A stretch of 64,000 nucleotides of DNA from Phoma sp. XZ068 (Eukaryota > Ascomycota > Dothideomycetes > Pleosporales > Didymellaceae). The notes beneath the pieces were generated by a model that saw only the letters and a program-made list of their open reading frames with translations, ran no database searches and was not told the origin of the DNA. Below are positions 59,973 through 64,000 of the stretch, in pieces; within the stretch, counting starts at the first letter, position 1; each line of letters opens with the position of its first letter. A program made the translations under genes and the position numbers. The DNA lies in the NCBI GenBank assembly GCA_004835665.1, contig RBKR01000023.1, forward strand, positions 988,842-1,052,841, given 5' to 3'.

Positions 59973-60356
59973 GCGCAGTAGTAGCAAATGAAAGATTTTC
60001 CGTTCGCGATTCGCTGTGCAGCAGAGTTTGGTTCGGGCCGGGACGCAAGTTGGGGTAGTGGAGTTTCGGTTGGGCCCGGACGCAAGTCAGGGTGGGGTTA
60101 CCGGTGTTTACGGCACGCAGATTATCAACAAGACAGACAAAGAAGCTGAGTGTGTAGGGAGCGCAGACAACGCGCATACGAGCGCAGAGAGTGTGAGCAG
60201 AGAGGGCAGTAGAGACAAGAGGAGGTGTTAGAGCTTGCAGTCAGGCCAGGACGCAAGTCAAGATTGAGATAGGGTTATACGTGGTTTGGTCAAGCGGGCA
60301 ACAGCATACAGCATTGTAAAAGAACACAGCAGCCAGCAAGAGGTGCCCACCAACCC
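59973..60356. other. Downstream of the helicase, with telomere-like dispersed repeats
   Basis: No gene. Contains three copies (60036, 60071, 60242) of a repeat whose core is GGACGCAAGT, followed by TTAGGG-like words and, in one, ACCGGTGTTTACGG. The helicase terminator should lie here but shows no clear hairpin. Confidence 0.6.
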
Positions 60357-60470
60357 GAGTGGTTCCCCAAGTGGTTCCCCAAGTAGTTCCCCACGTGGTT
60401 CCCCAAGTAGCGCGCCACCCCAAGTGGTCCGAAAGTAGTCCCACCAGCCCAAGTGGCCCGAAAGTGGTCC
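60357..60470. repeat. 12-bp tandem repeat AAGTGGTTCCCC
   Basis: Four adjacent 12-mers (GAGTGGTTCCCC, AAGTGGTTCCCC, AAGTAGTTCCCC, ACGTGGTTCCCC) followed by decayed units such as AAGTGGTCCGAA up to about 60470. Confidence 0.85.
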
Positions 60471-62270
60471 CCCGCCCAACCAAGTGAGTCCACATCAGTG
60501 ACGCCAAATTAGTAAGAGCCGATTATTTAAGAAAAACCAACAGCCAAGAAAGAGCGCGCAACCCAAGAAGAGCCCACAATCCAGGCAGAGCACCCGAAAC
60601 CAAGTGAGTCCCCAACCCAAAGCACCCGTTTGTATTGAAAAGAAAGCGCAGGATCAAGACAGCGAAAATTTGGGAAAAGTAAGATGCGGAGAGGAGGCAT
60701 TTGAAAAGGTCACCAGGGGGTTTAGGCAGATGGATCGGGATGGGGACAACATGTAAAAAGGTGTTTTGGGCGTTTAGAGAGGATTGTCACAAGATAGAAC
60801 AGAAGCTAGGGGAAGTTTGGCAAACCCGATTGTGGTGCCGCAGCCAGAAAGGCATTCCCAAGCCCGTAGATGCCGTAGTGCGTGAGAGAAGGGTGGACAG
60901 TGGGCCCGCCAGGTGTCACACGAGAGCGAAGAGGCAGGTGCAGAGTTGGTTGGAGGAGCGGATGCAGGTTAGGGTTAGGGTTACCGGTATTTGGGGCAAG
61001 CCGACAAAGGAACAGAGGCCCGTAGAGAGACCCGTAGCCCGTGGAGGTGCCCCCGAACGCGTAGAAAGACAGGCAACAGGCAGGAAACAGCCGCAACCCG
61101 CGAAGATGCCCCCGAACCGGTGAAGAGACCGGTAATGCGAGGGTAAGAGAGAGAAGGGGGGGTGGGCGGTGGGCCCGTGGCAAGGTATCAGAGGGGGTAG
61201 AGACAAAAGGGCGGGCGGTAGGCCCGTAGAGAGGTATCAGAGGGACGAAGAGGGGTTGGCGGTGGGCCCCGTCAGGGCAGAAAAACAAGGCGAAGACCCG
61301 TAGGTGATTAGAGGGCTAAGAAGTGTTAAGGAGTGCGAGGAGAAGGGTTAGAGAGAAAGGGGATTGCGGTGGGCCCCGTTCAAGACAGAAGAGCAGGGCG
61401 AAGACCCGTTAGCGAGTGTGAAGATGTAAGAATGTAGGGGTGGGCGGTGGGCCCGTCAGGTGTCACAAAGCAGGCGGGCGGGGCGGTAGAGGATGAAGGA
61501 GAAAGAGGGGAGGTGGGTGGGGCCGTGATAAGGTATCACGAGCCGAGGGTGAGGGAGGCAAGAAGGGAGAAGAGAGTCGTTGAGGAGAAGGCAGAAGAGG
61601 GCGGGCGATGGGCCCGTCAGGTGTCACAGAGAAGCCGAGCGCAGCGGTGAAGTAGAAGGGGTGGGCGGAAGGCCCGTGGGGAGGCACAAGAAGCGCCGCG
61701 GTTGAGAAAAGAGAAGAGGCAGGCGACGAAGTCGTGGTGAGGTATTACCGAGAGGTCCGCAACCCGTGAAGAGGCCCCCGTAACCCGTGCGATAGTGACA
61801 TGTAAAAGAGGGTGCAGCAGATACCCGTCCGAGTGGCAGGAGCCCGTAGAAAGGCCCCGGAGGCGCAAAGAGCGTAACGTAGAGCGGTTCAAGAGCGCAG
61901 CAAGGGTAGGAAAGAGCGAAGTAAAGAAGAAAAGAGCGGCAACCGGTAGCTGAGGGTAGGACGCAGGTAGAGGGTAGGACGCAGTTACAAGGCCCCGCAA
62001 GCCGAGGAGGTTTGCGGTCAGTAGCAGACAGCAGGGATCACATCATCAAGGCGTCAGGGAGGGCAAGAAGAGAAGTAGAAGGTAGAGGGTGAGCGGAGAG
62101 CCGGCAAGGTGTTTACAGCGTGAAGTTGGGTTCAGGGCCGGACGCAAGTCAGGGTTAGGGTTATCCGTATTTGGGGAAAGTAGACAACAGGACAGAAGCA
62201 AACGCGGAGGCCGAAACCCGGATCCCGTTAGCCGTTATCCGTTTCGGCAGTCCGCAAGCGCAAACCGTTG
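60471..62270. repeat. Subtelomeric G-rich region with dispersed repeat families
   Basis: Gene-free. One family has a core close to GGGCCCGTCAGGTGTCAC (60902, 61171, 61220, 61263, 61371, 61449, 61519, 61610, 61671, with a late copy at 63522). A second family resembles AACCCGTGAAGAGGCCCCCG (61026-61126, 61751-61860). The telomere-bearing repeat recurs at 60961 and 62131 with two TTAGGG units each. ORFs of up to 160 codons here follow the repeats and are not credible. Confidence 0.7.
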
Positions 62271-62274
62271 AATT

Positions 62275-62395
62275 CAAGGAAAGTTCAAAAGTTCAGCAGC
62301 TCAAAAGTTCAGCAGTTCAAAAGTTGAAAAGTTCAAAAGTTCAAGAAGTTCAAGAAGTTCAAGAAAAGTCAAGTTCAAGGAAAGTTCGAGAAGAG
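62275..62395. repeat. Irregular AAAAGTTC repeat
   Basis: AAGTTCAAAAGTTCAGCAG-type units of 8-11 bases repeat about a dozen times with shifting register. Confidence 0.8.
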
Positions 62396-63364
62396 AGAAA
62401 AGATAAGCAGAGGAAAGGGAGTAAAGAAGAGAGTTGAAGTTAAAAGATCAAAGAAAGCGGGTGGGTAAGAGGGCGTAAAATTGAAAAGAAACGTTAAAGG
62501 TAAAAAGAAAAAATAAGCAGTTTAGTAGTTTAGAGAAATCAGTAAAGAGAAGAAAAAAGGATTAGAGAACACAGTAGAAAGGATTTGAAAGATTTTTTTC
62601 AAAGATAAAGAGAGTTTCAAAGAAGAGTTAGCAAGTAAGTGTTGAGAAATAAATAATAACAAAGAAAAGAGGTAAAGTTATAGGAAAGAAGTAAAGAGGA
62701 ATAAGAAAAGAAATAGAAATACACAGGCAAACAGAAGAAACAAGTAGTTTAGTAGTTATAAAAAAAAAATCAAGGGAAGATGAAAAAGTTAAAGAGTTAC
62801 AAAACGTGTTTAATAGAGAGAAGGCAAGGTAGAAACAAAGCAAGAAGGGGGATTAATGGTTTCAAAAGAAAGTTGACAAGAATAAGCAGGGGTTAAAGTA
62901 GCAAAAGAGGATAGAAGAGAGTGTTTTAAAGGAGGTGAAAGAAAGAAGATAAAGAAAGTAGTAAAGAAAAGAGAGGAAAGATTGAAATGAAAAAGATAGA
63001 GGGAGAATTAGGACAGAGGTAAAAGAGAAAGAAAAAAGGTTAGTTAAGAAAAGGGTGAGGGTAGAGACAATAGTAAGAGTAAGAAAGAAAAGAAGAATAA
63101 GTAGAATAAGTAGAAAAGAGATTCAGATTAGAATAGATTTAGAGATACAAAAGAAAGAAAGTGCAAAGTATTGTCAAAAAGTAGTAGGAAAAGAAGAGCG
63201 GGGTTAGGGTTTTATAGTTATAAGGAAAAAGAGATAAGAAGAAAGGAGGAAAGAAGTAATAAAGTAGATAAAAGACAGAATAAAAAGAAGTACAAATAAG
63301 TTTAAGTAGGGGTAAAAAACACGGAAAGAAATACAAGCAGAGGCGAGTATAGATACAAAGAAAA
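62396..63364. repeat. Purine-biased tract without genes
   Basis: Nearly 1 kb in which the plus strand is mostly A and G (AAAGAAGAGA words) and C is scarce. The opposite strand is therefore C/T-rich and gives spurious Phe/Leu-rich ORFs. No coding or RNA feature is seen. Confidence 0.7.
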
Positions 63365-63485
63365 GGTGTAAACAAGTGAGGAGGTGTAAACAAGTGAGGA
63401 GGTGTAAACAAGTGAGGAGGTGTAAACAAGCGAGGAGGTGTAAACAAGTGAGGAGGTGTAAACAAATGAGGAGGTGTAAACAAGT
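63365..63485. repeat. 18-bp minisatellite, seven units
   Basis: GGTGTAAACAAGTGAGGA repeats exactly every 18 bases from 63365 to 63473, with single-base variants in units 4 and 6. The unit contains GTAAACA, a forkhead-type word. Confidence 0.92.
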
Positions 63486-63600
63486 AAAAAAGGTAGAAAA
63501 GAAAAGAAAGAGTAGGCAGTAGGCCCGTAGGGTGTTTAAAGAGAGCAGTTATTAGTTAGTTACAAGTAGGGGATGTGGGTGGGGAGCCCGTCCGAGGGTG
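63486..63600. other. Spacer between minisatellite and hexamer array
   Basis: Contains a late copy of the GGCCCGTAGGGTGT repeat (near 63522) and GGGAGCCCGTCCGAGGGTGAGG leading into the hexamers. No gene. Confidence 0.5.
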
Positions 63601-63899
63601 AGGGAGAGAGAGAGAGAGAGAGAGAGTGAGAGTGAGGGTGAGGGAGAGAGTGAGAGTGAGAGTGAGGGTGAGAGAGAGAGTGAGAGAGAGAGTGAGAGTG
63701 AGGGTGAGAGAGAGAGTGAGAGAGAGAGTGAGAGTGAGAGTGAGAGTGAGGGTGAGAGAGAGAGTGAGAGTGAGGGTGAGGGAGAGAGTGAGAGAGAGAG
63801 TGAGAGTGAGGGTGAGGGAGAGAGTGAGGGTGAGAGAGAGAGTGAGGGTGAGGGAGAGAGAGAGAGTGAGAGAGAGAGTGAGAGAGAGAGTGAGAGAGA
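63601..63899. repeat. Degenerate hexamer array in register with the telomere
   Basis: About 50 hexamers of the forms GTGAGG, GTGAGA and GAGAGA without a phase break, running straight into GTTAGG units. GTGAGG differs from the telomeric GTTAGG by one base. Long open frames on this array (RVRVRV, ESESEG) are an artefact of the six-base period. Confidence 0.9.
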
Positions 63900-64000
63900 G
63901 GGTTAGGGTTAGGGTTAGGGTTAGGGTTAGGGTTAGGGTTAGGGTTAGGGTTAGGGTTAGGGTTAGGGTTAGGGTTAGGGTTAGGGTTAGGGTTTAGGGT
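63900..64000 (+). repeat. Telomere, TTAGGG repeats
   Basis: About 16 units of GTTAGG/TTAGGG, with one TTTAGGG variant in the last 10 bases. The G-rich strand runs 5' to 3' toward the window end, so this is the right chromosome terminus. Confidence 0.98.

Noticed and set aside
63139..63483. Minus-strand 114-codon ORF with repeated LFTPPH units
   Set aside because: Translation of the 18-bp minisatellite and the C/T-rich strand; no start context or conserved feature.
63365..63485. CRISPR-like array
   Set aside because: Units are contiguous with no unique spacers, and the genome is eukaryotic.
63598..63997. Open frames encoding RVRVRV or ESESEG repeats
   Set aside because: Produced by the six-base period of the hexamer and telomere arrays.

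Overview
This window is the right end of a chromosome of a filamentous ascomycete (Pezizomycotina, plausibly a Dothideomycete; the species cannot be named from the sequence). The evidence is a terminal TTAGGG tract reading outward, introns of about 45-90 nt with GT...AG ends and CTNAC-like branch sites, typical fungal families (DUF3433, Zn2Cys6 regulator, GH79, GH115, fungal MFS carriers), and a 12 kb AT-only block that shows RIP (repeat-induced point mutation).

Layout. 1-14.5 kb: a single-pass membrane protein with adhesin-like rungs, a DUF3433 membrane protein, a secreted GH79 glucuronidase, and a small YjlB-type cupin gene that becomes visible only after three ~49-nt introns are removed. 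15.8-32.6 kb: a run of metabolic genes, namely an SVOP-like MFS carrier, a Rieske oxygenase, a DJ-1/PfpI protein, a succinate-semialdehyde-type aldehyde dehydrogenase, a homoserine dehydrogenase, a Zn2Cys6 regulator and a cystathionine-gamma-synthase-like PLP enzyme that carries a frameshift. Four of their promoters share CACGTGACCG, which suggests co-regulation. 33-40.3 kb: an alcohol dehydrogenase relic, then a GH115 alpha-glucuronidase divergent from a sugar transporter.

41.0-52.9 kb: a RIP-destroyed island with no ORF. It holds a Ty3/gypsy-type element (pol on the minus strand) with two ~482-bp LTRs, a third LTR, an LTR fragment and partial duplications. Its right edge at 52925/52926 is abrupt.

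52.9-64.0 kb: the terminal module. Two intact intronless genes diverge from a 213-bp spacer: an unrecognised 597-aa protein and a 1553-aa telomere-linked RecQ helicase. Between its N-terminal zinc fingers and its helicase domain the helicase carries a stretch with the residue order and spacing of a tyrosine-recombinase catalytic site; this is the best candidate for an undescribed system here. Beyond it lie 3.6 kb of gene-free G/A-rich sequence with several repeat families, a 300-bp array of telomere-variant hexamers in register with the telomere, and about 100 bp of TTAGGG.
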